Assembly (NCBI GenBank): GCA_029582165.1
Contig: CM055870.1
Location: 14,242,832 to 14,306,831 of the forward strand
DNA from: Portulaca oleracea
Taxonomy: Eukaryota > Streptophyta > Magnoliopsida > Caryophyllales > Portulacaceae
DNA length: 64,000 nt
Direction of reading: 5' to 3'
Shown here: piece after piece, positions 32,491 to 45,960 of the stretch
Position numbering within the stretch: position 1 is the stretch's first letter
Layout of the letters: every line of letters starts with the position of its first letter
The notes under the pieces: generated by a model
The model's input: the letters and a program-made list of their open reading frames with translations, nothing else
Database searches by the model: none
What the model was told of the DNA's origin: nothing
Position numbers and translations under genes: made by a program

Positions 32491-33626
32491 GTGGGTAGTT
32501 TAATTAGTAACTATCTCGTGTAAAATTTTTTTCCAGAAATTTGGGAAAACCTATTATTATTATTATTAATAACCATTTTTAATTGAATAATTATAATTAT
32601 TTTATATTCTTTTTATTAATTATGGATATAAATACCACACTATGAGTCAAACCCTAGTCTTTTTTAAAATCCAAAAATTTTCCCACTCTCTTCCTCCCTC
32701 TGTCTCTTTCAATCAATGCACCGCCGCCTAGACCATCGTGCGCCACCGCCCACAACAACCACCACCTAATGCAACACCGCCCAAGCCACCACCAACTACC
32801 AACCTCTCTTCCTCCCCTCTCTCTTTTGCCTTATTTCTCTCTATCCCGCTCAACTATGCGACACCAATAACACCTGCGTTGTGAGGATTCTGTCACCATT
32901 ACGCTGCCGCTCAACCAGCCACCACGCCCTTTAAGGATAACTTCCTAAACCCTAGTTTTGTTGTGTTTTAATTTATTATTAATGTTATTATTATGATTGT
33001 TGACATAAATTGTAAGTTTAAAGTTTGTAAAATGTAATTTTATATCTACCGTTTTAATGTGGTAATTATTAGTATTATATTCATGTGAAAAGTTAATTAT
33101 TTCCACCCCAACTTTCCACAAATAATAGCCGCATCATGTTAAATTGTTATGCATTCATAAAGTTATTATTTTTTATTATCAAAAGTTTACGTAAAAAGTA
33201 TCTATATTAATTTGTATTATTTAATGTCATTATATTCTGAGTGCAATTAGTGTTATGTTTATTTTTAGTAATAATAATTTAATTCTTTAATATATATTAG
33301 TTTTAAAGGTTGCATCTTTTGTATTAAAGTTGGGTTTTTGTGTTATGTGACTACTCTAACCGAGATGAGCAGTTATGGTTGTTTTACAAGAGTGTGGAGT
33401 TGTCTAAAAAGTGTAGTTATGAGTTTAGAGGTCAAGATTAATGTAACACCCCAAATTAAACAATCATTAGACTGGAGTAATCACCTTGATAGCTTAAAAT
33501 GCTCGGGAACCTACTTACATTAAAGCCGTAAATCCATAAGCTTCTTGAAGTATAACCCCCATAACATGAGTTAAACACCACGAAAACACGAGAATCCAAA
33601 ACCGAGTGAAAGTTATGACTTAAGAC
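31258..33626. other. AT-rich region without a recognised gene
   Basis: It contains a MITE end (AGCCCTATTCTTTTGTGTGG at about 32064), a TTA microsatellite and a pyrimidine-rich leader-like stretch with ACCACC/GCCACC motifs (32680-32940). From about 33445 a TGTAACACCCC start resembles a gypsy LTR terminus. This possible LTR fragment is cut off by the copia element at 33627. Confidence 0.4.
32434..32488 (+). repeat. (TTA)n microsatellite
   Basis: About 18 uninterrupted TTA units. Confidence 0.97.
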
Positions 33627-34312
33627 TGTTAAAAAAAGAATGAATCAAGGTTGTGGGAAAACACAATAATTTTGAGCCGTGGAGCAACCACTATCTTGAA
33701 AGTGATTACGACCCGACCTCGGTGCCAATCGGCACTGTCGGTCGCTCCCCAAGGTTAACTCAGATAACCCTTGGACACGTGCACTCGTGGCCAAGGATTT
33801 GGAGTATACAAAACTGATTATCCAGAAAGAGAGGAGAGGAGAGTTATGTGTTTCGGTGTGATCACAACAGTGCTGGCATAACTCATATTTATAGTGAAAA
33901 CTGACTGAGTTGAGGAAGAAGAAACTGAAGAGATAAGAGCCATTATTTTGGGCGGGAACCATGGAGATAATGAAGAAAGGTGGAAGATCGATGAATTGAT
34001 GAATAAAATCAATTAAGTCAAACGGCTAGTTAATGCCCAATAAAAACACAAGATCTTCTGAAACAAAATCGGCCCAAAAAGGTAAAAGAAAGCCCACAAC
34101 CCACGCCCAACCCGGACGACTGAGTGCGCGCATGTGGAGGCCCAAACCATACCCTTCTCCCTAAAAACCACTTCTAAGTCAATACAACACAAGGTAATAA
34201 AGGGGAATATATAAACCACAAAAGATTTCATTCTTCCTCTTATGTGGGACAAAGAAAGATGGAAAAGAGAGAAAAAAACCTTGTAGACATTTAACAAACC
34301 TCACTTCCAACA
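33627..34312 (-). repeat. 3' LTR of the copia element (686 bp)
   Basis: TGTTAAAAAAAGAATGAATC at the left, CACTTCCAACA at the right. A minus-strand purine tract (TGTGGGGGAT) lies just upstream in the element, at 34313-34322. Confidence 0.9.
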
Positions 34313-34911
34313 ATCCCCCACAAATGGCTTACAAGGTAACCATAAAAGAAAAGCAACAAAACTGGGCAAAAACAGGTCAGATATTTAGGCATCAATATCT
34401 TTCGATTTGAATTGATACATTAGTGATGTGAGGCAACAATAAAAAAAATCTTACAAGTGGACTAGGCCTTGAACTAGGAAGACTTTGATCGAGACCCCCA
34501 CAACATATATCAACCAATAGAGAAGCATACTCCGCGATAAAACACTTGTGCCTTTATGGACATGCGCACATCTTGGGACTCATAAGTGCTCTAGAGAGAT
34601 AGCCCAAATCTTTCATAGAAGGTAGCCAAACCTTCACATTTACGTAAGTAATTCCATCAAGTCTTATCTTAACATAGACCACCACAAATGTGACTATGGA
34701 ATTATTAGAGCAAATTAGTTCATCCTCACATTTAATAGTCGGTGAATCCATCAGTGCATCTCACAAGCACCCCCCACAATGGGCGTGGATTCATTAAGAG
34801 AATGATCTCAACCTTAAAGCACTACTTAGCACCATAGGGATAAAAATGTAGTGCACCTCGAAGATTAGTATGGTTTTATTTGACCAAATTATTGGTATCC
34901 ATCGTACATCT

Positions 34912-37900
34912 TCAAGCCATAGGCTTAATTCCTATCCCCCTCGATTCCTTGAAAATAACTCATCTAGCCAATCCTTTAGTCAAAGGATCCATCAAATTCT
35001 TCTCGGATCTCACATATTGCAAGGATATGACACCATGTTTTAGCAATTGTCTCACTGGATTGTGTCTAACACGGATATGTCTCCTTTTCCAGTTGTAGAC
35101 ACTATTATGAGCCACTTGCTTCCTGTGAGTCACAATGTATAGAGATAGGTGTCTCTTGCTTCTCCCATAGTGGCACGTCTGCTAAGAGACCTCTAAGCCA
35201 CTCTACTTCTTAACCTGCCAACTCAAGAGTAATAAATTCAAATTCCATGGTAGAGCGGGCTATACAAGTATTTTTTTACAGACATCCAAGAAATAGCCCC
35301 TCCACTAAGGTAAATACATAACCACTAGTAGAACTAACTTCATCATTATCATTGATCAGAAATCCAGTTTGCATCACAATATCCTTCTACAAGAACAGGA
35401 AAATTATTAAAATGCAAATACCAATCAATTATACCTCTAAGATACTTAAGCAAACGATGAAATGCATTCCAATGTTCTTGACTAGGATTATGTACATAAC
35501 GACTCAATCTACTCACATCATAAGCAATAGCAGGACGAGTAAAGTTCATCAAAAACATTATGTTCCCTATAATTTTAGCATACTCAGATTGAGGCACACT
35601 AGGACCGTTGTTCTTCTTTAAAAATATGTTGGGATCATAGGGAGTTCTAATAGGTGTCACATCACACATGCTAAATTTCTTTAACACTTTCTCAATATAG
35701 TGTGACTGTCATAAAGGATAACCAGAGTTGGTTTTTCGAATTTTAATCCCTAAGATCACATCAGCTTCACCCATATCTTTCATTTCAAACAAAGAAGACA
35801 ACAATTTTTTTTTGTCTCATTGACTGTAAACAAATTTGTACCAAATATCATCATGTCATCAACATATAAGCATAAAAGCACACAATCTGATCCAATCATC
35901 TTTGAATAAACACAAGAATCAGACAAATTCGCTTTAAATCCATTTTTGACAACAAAACTATCAAACTTCTCAAACCATTGTTTGGGAGCTTGCTTTAGAC
36001 AATAAAGATTTTCTCAATATGCAAACTTTATCCTCCTGGCCTGATACTTCACAACCCTCAAGTTGGGTCATATAAATTTCTTCCTCTAAGTCACCATTAA
36101 GAAATACTGTCTTTACATCCATTTGATGCACAACAAGATAAAAAATAGCAGCTAAAGCAATCAAAGTTCTAATAGTGCTTATTTTTGTAACAGGAGAATA
36201 AGTGTCAAAATAATCTATCCCTTTCTTTTGGTCAAAACCTCTGATAACAAGTCTAGCTTTATAATTATCAATTGAACCATCAGATCTCAACTTCTTTTTG
36301 AAAATCCATTTACTATTAATAGGTCTACAACCCTTAGGCAGATCAGTTAATTCCCAAGTTTTTTTAGACTCTAGGAAGTCTACTTCACTTTTAATGGCTT
36401 CTTTCCAAAAGGCTGCATCAATAGACCTAATAGCCTCAGCATAAGTTTTTGGATCTTCCTCAATCAGAAATAAAGACACAAAATCCTTGGACAAGGCATC
36501 CACGTCATAATGATTAAGAACTTCAACTAGGAAAGCAGTAACAAAGTCAGGTCCAAAATCAGCTGTAGTTCTTTGCCTTTTACTTCTTCTAGGTTCAATT
36601 TCCACATTTCTAGCATTAGAACTAGAAGCAGGCAAGCTCACATTCTCGGGCATAACATCAGGCACAACATCAGTTACCACATCAGACACATTCTTCTTCA
36701 ACGGAAATACATGCTCAAAATTTTTTGCATCTCTATATTCAGAAATTCAATAATCACTTAAAGGCATGAAACAATAAGCAGCATTGTTTTGAGCATAACC
36801 AATAAACACAACATCAAAAGTCTTAGGGCCTATATTGGTACATTTATGACTAGGCAAAGCAACTTTAGCTAAACATCCCTACACTTTCAAATAATTCAAG
36901 TTAGGGGCATACCCTTTCCAAATTTCATATGGTGTGTGGTCCATCTTTTTATGGGGAATCTAGTAAGAATAAAACAAGCAGTTAAAACAGCTTCCCCCCA
37001 CATGTTATCAGGGAACCCAGAACTTAGAAGCATGACATTCATCATCTCTTTAAGGGTACAACTCTTACGTTCAACTATATCATTTTGTTGTAGTGTGTAA
37101 GGAGTAGTAGTTTTATGAATAATACCATTTTTCTAACAAAAAAACAGCAAAAGAATTCAAATCATATTCACCACCCTTATCAAACCTAAGCCTCTTCATT
37201 TTTCGATCTAGTTGGTTTTCAACTTCTGCTTTATATTTTAAGAACATCCCTTGAGCCTCATCTTTAGAATTAAGAAGGTAGACCTTAGTATTTCTAGAGC
37301 AGTCATCTACAAAAGTGATATACCATTTCTTTCCTCCTTTGCTCATTGTGTTCTTAAAATCGGCTAAGTTTGAATGAACAAGTTCAAGCAATTGTGTTGA
37401 TCTTGTAGTTACTGATTTAAAAGGTTTCTTGGCAAATTTTGCTTCAAACCAGACATCATATTTAGAAAAAAAATTTGTGCTAACATTCAGAATTATTTTC
37501 ATGTTCTTTAGTCTGTTTAGGGAAGCATAATTCACATGTCCAAGTCTACCATGCAAAAGATCAACAGACTCAACAATATAAGCAGAAGTCAAAGCATTCC
37601 ATGAAAATCAGAAGCAACATTTAGAATATATTAGTCATCACTACGATACCCCTTCCCAACAAATACCCTATTACGAAGAATAACAATTTTTTCAACCTTT
37701 CGGTTTACCTCAAAACCAACAACATCAAGGAGGCTACTAGAAACTAAGTTTCTACGAAGGGAAGAGACATAAAAAAACATTGTTTAAGCATAAAGATTTT
37801 CCAAAAGTAAATTTAAGGAGAACTTTCCCTTTACCCAATACCGCAGCAGTGGTAGCATTGCCCATAAAGACATGTTCACCATCAGGAACCTCCTCAAAAT

Positions 37901-38950
37901 CATGCATCAGTTCCTTGTTGGTGCAGAAATGCTTAGTTGCTCCATTATCCAGAATCCACTCGGTATTGTTGCTGACCATATTAGCCTCCACGATTACTGC
38001 ACAAAACACTTCAAAATCCTCAGTTAGATTAGCTTGATTCTGACTACCATTTTGTCCAGCGAGTTTCTAGTGGACTTGATTCACTCCCTTCCGCTGGTTG
38101 CACTAGTATGCCTTATGGCCAAGTTTGCCACAAACATAACAGAGAACCTTCGGCTTCTAGATTTTAGTGTTAGGCTTTTTTAATTGATTTTGATGCTTGG
38201 ACTGCTTCTGATATTTCTTGTTCTTTCCTTTAAACTTGTCCTTATTAGAGGGTACAATAGATTTAACTAAATAATTCAAATTAAGAGAAGCCATCTTATC
38301 CTTCAAACGATTTGCTTCCTCAGTTCTCATGGGGCTGGTCAATTCTTGAAGGGTCAGATCCTTCTTCTTGTGCTTGAGGTGATTCCTATAGTCACTCCAA
38401 GATGGTTGAAACTTCTCAATCAATACATTCGCTTGTAATACCTCGCACATCTTTATTCCTTTATTCAAAACTTCAGCACACAGGTTCTCATACACATGAA
38501 CTTGCTCCAGAATAGGCTTGTCATCTAAACTCTGGAATTGCAGCCACTTGCCAACGACATACTTCTTCTTTCCAACATCATCAGCGCCATACTTGATCTC
38601 GAGCTTGTTCCATATGGTTTTTGTTGACTTGAAATGACAAACATATCAAACAGTGGGTTGGACATGTTGTTGAGAAGATAATTTCGTGCCACTTTGTTGT
38701 CTTCCACCAATTTCTTTTTGGCATTTTCACCCAGTGGAACAACTAGAGTTCTTGGGGTAGTAGGAGTTTGCTCAGGATCATTCTATGGAGGTGGAACATT
38801 TGGATATTAAAGATGAGGTGAGGATAAAACATAACCAATCTCTAATTGCTCAAGATAAAGCAATAATTTATGATACCATCGTTTATAGTTGGTTCCATCG
38901 AAAGTCTCAATTTTGTAGATTTCACCGAGGGTTTTGGGAGGAGTAGCCAT
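34912..38950 (-). pseudogene. Copia gag-pol, many stops and frameshifts
   Basis: The start is MATPPKTLGEIYKIETFDGT at 38950. Gag includes CEVLQANVLIEKFQPSW and a zinc knuckle CYVCGKLGHKAY followed by a stop. Protease is WILDNGATKHFC at about 37950 (Ser of the usual D-S-G is Asn). Then come LLHGRLGHVNYASLNRL, the integrase core (VHSNLADF, where Asp is replaced by Asn; VDDCSRNTKVY; RFDKGGEYD) and RT (KWIFKKKLRSDG, VHQMDVKTVFLNGDLEEEIY, an intact YVDDMM near 35855). RNase H shows YCDANWISD and ends with KNLMDPLTKGLAR at about 34975. Two catalytic positions are changed, besides the frame breaks. Confidence 0.9.
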
Positions 38951-38972
38951 TGATATTTAATCACTTTCAAAT

Positions 38973-39589
38973 TGTTAGAAAAAGAATGAATCAAGGATGT
39001 GGAAAAACACAATACTTCTGAGCCGTGGAACAACCATTTCCTTGAAAGTGATTACACCCAACCTCGGTGTCAATCACAACTGTCGGTCGCCCCCTAAGGT
39101 TAACTCAGATAACCCTTAGACACGTGCACTCGTGGCCAAGGATTTGGAGCATGCAAAACTGATTACCTAGAAAGAGAGGAAGAAAATAGGAGAGGAGAGG
39201 AGAGATGTGTGTTTCGGTGTGATCAAAATAGTTCAAAATAGTACAAACATAGCTCTTATTTATAGTGAAAACTGTCTGGGTTAAGGAAGAAAAAACTGAA
39301 GAGACAAAAGTCATTACTGTGGGCGAGAATCATGGAGATAATGAAGCAGGGCGGAAGATCAGGACGAATTGATGAATAAAATCAATTAAGTCAAACGGCT
39401 AGTTAATGCACGATAAAAACGCAAGATCTTCCGAAACAAAATCGGCCCAAAAAGGTAAAAGAAAGCCTACAACCCACGCCCAGCCCAGATCGGCTAGAAA
39501 AGATTTCATTCTTCCTCCTATGTGGGACAAAGGAAGATGGAAAAGAGAGGAAAAACATTGTAGCCATTTAACAAATCTCACTTCCAACA
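38973..39589 (-). repeat. 5' LTR of the copia element (617 bp)
   Basis: TGTTAGAAAAAGAATGAATC to CACTTCCAACA, matching 33627-34312. The sequence inside its inner end is ATTTGAAAGTGATT on the minus strand, not the usual TGGTATCAGAGC. Confidence 0.9.
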
Positions 39590-41445
39590 CTATTATTACC
39601 AATATAGTTTTGAATATGGAAAGTCTTAATGGACCCAGAAAAAATTGGATTACTCCTTTGAACTCCAAAATACCATTTCAAGTTTTCTTCTTGGTACTTT
39701 TGCTCACTTGAATCTCTTTACTACCTGTACAAGTATTATTCCTTCAAGGCTACATCAGAATAAACAGTAGCAACTCTCCAACATTTCTCAATTCAAGTTA
39801 CTTAAAGAAACAAGTAAGACCCCATCTACCAATTTCAACAACACCAAGAATGATTTCCCCATAATTCACTATTTTTTCTAAGAGCATCGACCATATAATT
39901 ATACAAACATACCAAAACATCGGCAACAACGCTACTGTCTTAAGGTGAGTATTCAAACAACATACACTCACCAAATAACAATTAATAAGTTCATCCAACA
40001 TTATTCCACTTGATTCATCCTTTTTACACCAAATTCTCCCACTTTTCTCAAGCAAACACCATTCTAATCTCATGCAAACCTTTCCAGAAACCAAACTTTC
40101 ATAATTGAGCGAGTTTTGGTTACTAAAGCTACATCATTCATCAATCAACCAACAAAAACTAATGTCATCACTTACGCACTAAGTCCAACACTTCCATGCC
40201 CAATTCACATTCAACACAATCCAAATTGATAAATTGACATAATAATACACTTGTTATATGAATTGCACTAAGAAGAACAGTAAATTTTAGAACTAAAACT
40301 TGAAATTCAAATTTAGGAAAATTTAGGGTTTTACCTTCAAAATAGGGAAGAAGAAGTGAGAAATAAGGAGGTGAAGGTGGTGGTCGTTGGTGGCGCCGGT
40401 GGTTGGGGCGGATTTGTTTCATTGAAAGCGAGGTCAAGTGACTCCGCTTAAATTTTTAAAAAAAAAACTGTTTTTGAAATAAAATAAAAAATTACGTAGA
40501 ATTAGATTATATAAGTCAATGTATAATAGTGTTCATTGAATGAAAATTGATCCAGCGGTTGGGGTATATCTTTCCACACAATGGTGTGTGGGTTTAAGGG
40601 TTTGTTGATTCATGGTTTGGATTTTTGTTTTTTTTTTTCAACAAAACTTGGCCTCCTCTTCGCTACTATCTCCTTGATTCACCAAACACTATTCTCCATA
40701 AACCTTGCATTCAAATTTGAAACTCTTGTCTCCAAAATTCCATCTCCTAGCCTTTCTCCCATCGACACCAACTTCAAAATCACCGGCGTGGATGTCGGAC
40801 AATCGACGGTGATGGAAACTACCTTGAGGCCACCTTCGCAGTTGCCTGCCCAACCGTAATATGCTCTGCCCAGCCCCTTGACAGTCCATCTATTGGTCTC
40901 TCTCTATCTTTTCTCTCAATTCAGCTTCTTGTACTTTATTATTGTAAATTACTCTTTAAGTTTTAACTTTCTGTTATCATTCATGATTCTTCTAAATTAA
41001 ATTTGTTCTTAATTTAAGGCATTCTAGTAAATTACTCTTTAAGTTTCAATTCAAGGTATTCTAATATTCTTAATTCTTTTGTGGCTAAATTAGGGTTTGT
41101 ATTTTAAATCAAAAAATTACTCGGAGGTACCCTAACTTTTAAACTATTTTCTGGTACTCCAACTTTTCAAAACTCATTTTGGGGTACCCTTAATTTTAGG
41201 ATTAGGAATTAATGGGTAATTTTCCAACCAAAGTCAATTCGGTTTTGTTAACTGACTGAAATACCCTTAATTTTTGAATGAGATAGACGATAATGCCCTT
41301 ATAATTGCCCGCATCTACTGCCCTCGCTGATTGGGTCTTGAAAACTGAGGTCTTCTCTGATACTCTTCCTTCCATCGACATTAAACTTGTTCAATTCCCC
41401 TTCTCTTCCAACCTCCACTGTGCGGTGTTAGGATTCTCAGGGTTT
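39590..41445. other. Spacer without a recognised gene
   Basis: I see no supported gene. At 41110-41300 there is a GGTACCC-rich stretch (CTCGGAGGTACCCTAACTTT, TTTTGGGGTACCCTTAATTT) of the kind found at ends of MULE-type elements. It is followed by a short open stretch (VFSDTLPSIDIKLVQFPFSS at about 41350-41410) that could be a captured gene fragment. It is cut by the copia LTR at 41446. I do not name it. Confidence 0.35.
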
Positions 41446-42072
41446 TGTTAGCAAACAAACAATAATAAAGGGCAAAAAAAAAATAAAGATTCAACACAAG
41501 GAATTAACGTGGAAAAACCCAAACCGGGACAAAACTACGAACCATGCACTATCAGAGGATTACAACGGTGTTTCAAAGATTCCCAGACCTCAACAATCTC
41601 TCACAACCTTCCTAGAGTTACAACTTGAGAACTCAACACTCATAGTTGAGCCTCACACAACTCCCTCAGGAACACAGAGATTACAGATCAATCTCTTGTG
41701 GTATAAGATGAAACACTCTTAATTGCTATATCTCATATGGAGAACTGATCCCTATATATACTAGAAGGTACAGAAGGGAAACCCTAGGTTACAACCTAGA
41801 AATAGTCGTCACAAAGAAAACACAATCGTGGGCATTCATTCACGACCCATCAAAATAGCGCGCGGCAGCCATCAGACGTTGGTAGCGCTTATAGGCGCTG
41901 GTAACGCCTATAGGCGCTGGCAGCGGGTCGTCTCGGGCATGCTTCGGGAGGAAACATTGGTCCCTCCTCTTCGGCGCTGGCAGCGCCTCCTTTGCGTGGC
42001 TTTTCTTCTCCTTCTTCCTTCTTCCTTTTCACTTGGTCTCCACACACAATACATTGGTCTTCACACCCAACA
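41446..42072 (-). mobile_element. Copia LTR (3' LTR of a truncated element)
   Basis: It starts TGTTAGCAAACAAAC and ends CACACCCAACA. Next to the inner end the minus strand reads AGTGGGAGAT before TGTTGGGTG, a copia polypurine tract. It contains several GGCGCTGG(C/T)A(G/A)CG units (about 41880-41990), an unusual GC-rich array. No partner LTR is present in the window. Confidence 0.8.
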
Positions 42073-42507
42073 ATCTCCCACTTGAAGACCAATTGCAAAC
42101 GCAGTCTTCGACTACTTCAACACCTTCTCGAATCCTCTAGTGCATCCATCTCGATCTTGTTCAGCAAAGATCAACTGAGGTCCCAGTTGACCTCTCATCA
42201 ACTCCTCTTTTTGCAACAAGCTCCCACTTGAACTGATCACGCCCCTGCAACTGAGACATACGCATCATCGTCAACAACTTAGTTGAATTTTGGATTGGGA
42301 TTTTACCTCGTGTTGAAATTGTCGAACTCTCGTGCAGGTTAGATGCATTCCTCGACTGACCATCCGTTCCGGCAACCTCGACCGGAAACCTCCTCGTTTC
42401 TGGTACCCTTCTCTCATCAGAGAAGCTCACACGCCTTTGACGAGCATGAACAGGCACGTTAGAGTTATCAATGACAAAATATAGTTTCCCCTCTTTCCTA
42501 CAGGTAA
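42073..42507 (-). mobile_element. 3' internal remnant of the same copia element
   Basis: The region begins with the polypurine tract (ATCTCCCACTTGAAGACC on +). It runs to the point where LINE sequence starts. It has no clear pol domain on the minus strand, so it may be the 3' untranslated part plus unassigned sequence. Confidence 0.45.
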
Positions 42508-44727
42508 TACTATCTATAAAATCACAGACCAATATGGGCAGCAAGTGCAAGGTTTCGACAAAGTTGGGCAGGCTATGGTCCACCATTATGGGGGTCTGCT
42601 GGGTACAAATGATGCTGGGAGAATTCCTATTAACCAAGAGGTGATGGACATGGGTCCAAAACTCAATGTTGAGCAACAATTGGAGCTGTGCAAAGGCTTC
42701 AGTGACAAAGAAATTAAGGAGGTTTTTTTCCCTATCCCAAACTCCAAATCACCCGGACCAGATGGGTTTAGTAGTAGCTTTTTCAAGGAATCATGGCCGC
42801 AAATAGGGGACCTTGTTTGCAGTGTTGTGAGGGAATTTTTCAGTACGGGAGTTATGACACCTCCGTTTAACTCTACCATACTGACTCTAATTCCGAAGAA
42901 GGATACCCCAATGCTAACAACAAATTTCCGTCCGATAGCCTGTTGTAATGTTTTCTACAAGAGTATCTCAAAGCTTCTAGCCATGAGAATGAAGCGTACC
43001 CTCCCAGTTCTGATTTATGAGGTCCAGGTCGCCTTTGTCCCAGGGAGGGAATTGCTCAACAACATTTTGATGGGACAAGAACTCGCCAGGGGTTTCAATA
43101 GGAAGACGAGCCAACTAAGATGCATCCTTAAAATTGACTTGCAGAAAGCTTTTGATAATGTTCAATGGGAATTCATAGATGAGATCCTCAGAGCTTATAA
43201 ATTCCCCCCAACTTACATCAGGTGGATTCTAAATTGTATCATAACTCCAACCTATACATCAGGTGGATTCTAAATAAACGAAGGTAATCACGGCTACTTC
43301 CAAGGGAAAAAGGGGTTGAGACAGGGAGACCCGATTTCTCCTCTTTTGTTTGTCCTCTCAATGGAATATCTCTCTATAAGTCTAGCTTAAGCAGCACAAC
43401 AGCCAGGATTCAAGTTTTTTCCAAAATGCAGAAAACACAAAATTACCCATCAGGTTTTCGCTGATGACTTGATGATATTCACAGCAGCAAATTTACATAC
43501 CATTAATCTGGTGGCTGAGGTGCTCGACAAATTCAAGTTAACATCAGGCCTAACTGCAAATGCAACAAAAACCACAGTCTTGATCAATGGTATGCATCGT
43601 GGCATAAAGGATCAAATTTTGCAAAGAACTGGTTACTCAGAGGGGACTATGCCTTTCATGTATCTAGGAATGCCCATCACTGACGACAAACTTGGAAAGC
43701 TGGAGTGCAACAGGCTCGTGGAAAAAATAACCTCAAAGATCAAGACGTGGGGGAGTGCCAATATTTCTTATGCCGGGAGGATTATTCTTATCAATAATGT
43801 CCTCATGGGAATATTTTCTTTTTGGGCATCTGTTATGATAATCCCCACGGCGGTTGTTGAGAGTATCAATAATGTTTGTAGGGATTTCTTGTGGAACACT
43901 CGTGGTCAGCACAAGCCTCCTCCCATCAGTTGGAGCTCGACTTGCAGACCCAAAAACCAAGGGGGTTTAGGAATGAAAAACCTTCATCATTGGAATAAAG
44001 CACTCATTTACAAGCAGGTTCAGGCTATTGCCGACCGGAAGGAATCTTTGTGGGTGAAATAGGTCCATGAGAGGTACATTAGAGGTGGTGACTGGTGGGA
44101 ATACCAGCCAAAGCCCGACTCCTGCTTGTATTTCAAGAAGTTATGTCGGGTTAAAGAAGAGATGAAGGAGAACATAAGAAATAGAGCTCAATAAAAGCCT
44201 AAGGAAGGTTACAGGAATCCGCAGGGCGATACTGATTCGTGGGCTTGTTCCAGAGTAGTCTGGACAACTTGACTACTCCTAGACACTCCTTTTGCTCCTA
44301 GCTGGTCATGCATGGTCGGATCTCAATCAGAGCTAGGCTTAAGAGACATCAGCCGCATATAAACAGCTTGTGCCCTTTATGTCAGGGCCAGGAAGAAACC
44401 ATCCATCATATTTTCTATGACTGCAGCTACTCCACAACCATCAGGAGAAGTATGCTCGGTGCCCCAGAAGCTACGAACTAGGAGCACTGGTGCAACAAAA
44501 TCAAGAACAGGAAAGGGCCCCAGTGGAAAAAGGAGTTTAATGCAACAGGTCATATCAGTTATATCTACCACATATGGATGGCAAGAAACAAAAAAGTTTT
44601 CAAGAACAAGATGGAGGATCCTGAACATGTCTTCAAGACCATGAAATTTCATCTTCGTGATAGAATTTTGTATCTCAATAGCAAGAATAGGAAATACGCA
44701 AACTGTATAGATACAATATGTGCTTAG
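42508..44727 (+). pseudogene. 5'-truncated LINE reverse transcriptase (L1-type ORF2)
   Basis: The frame opens directly at the junction with GNTIYKITDQYGQQVQGFDK. RT motifs follow in order: SKSPGPDGFSSSFFKESW, FRPIACCNVFYKSISKLLA, AFVPGRELLNNILMGQEL, LRCILKIDLQKAFDNVQWEF, then after a stop at 43271 [20 protein letters not shown] and the FADDLMIFT active site near 43455, and SGLTANATKTTVLING, YLGMPITDDKLGKLE. The C-terminal zinc module (LCPLCQGQEETIHHIFYDC) lies near 44370-44430 and the end at 44727. Stops lie at about 43271, 43388, 44060 and beyond. The endonuclease and ORF1 are missing, as expected for an incomplete insertion. Confidence 0.92.
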
Positions 44728-44931
44728 GTTGTAACTGATGGGTATTTCCCGTATTTTGGAATTTCATTTCACCTTTTCCATATATATATATATATATAAT
44801 GAAAACCCAAGTGTATTTATATGCTTAGAGTTGTACAGTGTGATATTCATGAACTTTGTATTTTTTTTTCTTTTTAGTATTTTATCTTTAGAGTTGTATT
44901 CTTACCGTTTACCGTTGATGACTTGTGTGTG

Positions 44932-44982
<51 letters not shown>

Positions 44983-45960
44983 AACATCAAAAAATTTAAT
45001 ATTAAAATATTAAATAAATTAAAAACTTTAAAAAAAATAAATAATATTCAAAAAGATGGAAATTTTAAAAACAATAATTTAATAATTTAAGAACTAAAAA
45101 ATTTTACATATTTCTACATAAATCTAAATAATCAAAAATTTATACTTTGCATAGATATCTACCTAATCCTTTATGTAAACTGTTTACCTTTCTTTACCCT
45201 ACTTGTAATTTTCAACGAGAAGAATAATAGAGTATGAATAAGATTTTCAGAAAGTGAGCCCATATTTAAATGACATGTGAGGTCACAGATGTGGCAACCC
45301 TACGTGGTCCAATGCCACACATAAAATTGGTTTGCAGCCCTACATGGTTGTATCACTATAATGCTACTGTTTACACAAACACATCTTATTTTCACTCTCA
45401 CCGTCACTAAACAACAAAGCATACCGATGGAGAAACATAACTTATCATTATTACATAACATAATTTGTAAACCACTATAGACTTATTGTATCCATGCATT
45501 TTATTTAACTGGCAATAACATGCATGCGTTGCGTGCGGTAGATTTAAGGGTATATAAGATTAAATATATTGAAATGTGGTTTAAGCATGAGATGAACTAT
45601 TTTTATTTAGAATAATTTAATAATAATCCTAAAAGAATTCAACAATGATCTTCCAAATGTGTACAAAATAAAACACTCTACTTACTTGAATAACATTTAA
45701 CGAATGACTATTCATGCATCAATGTAACGATCTTTACATTATATTATATTCTATGATTCACTCCACTTGAAAATTCTTCATATAAATATGGGCTCACCTT
45801 GTTGTTTTTAAAAAAAAAAGTAATCCTACGTTATTTAGTTTTTATCAAATAGTATTTTAAACACTTTTATTGATTTTTTTAGTTTTTTTTCAAGGAAAAG
45901 TAATCCTAGAATCTAAATAATAAATATTTTGCATGTGAATATGGACTCACCGTGTTGTTT
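44728..45960. other. AT-rich spacer with TA microsatellites
   Basis: Holds a short TA run (44780-44798) and the longer one at 44937. Otherwise no feature. Confidence 0.4.
44937..44980 (+). repeat. (AT)n microsatellite
   Basis: About 22 uninterrupted AT units. Confidence 0.97.

Larger units (their letters stand above)
33627..39589 (-). mobile_element. Decayed Ty1/copia retrotransposon
   Basis: LTRs at 33627-34312 and 38973-39589 begin TGTTA and end CTTCCAACA. The interior reads on the minus strand in the copia order gag, protease, integrase, RT, RNase H. Flanking five-base sequences differ (AAGAC and CTATT), so there is no target duplication, and no iMet primer site is visible next to the 5' LTR. 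LTRs differ by substitutions and a ~70-bp length difference, so it is older than the copia at 54621. Confidence 0.92.

Noticed and set aside
42161..42679. 172-residue frame on the minus strand
   Set aside because: It spans the junction of the copia remnant and the LINE and has no recognisable domain.
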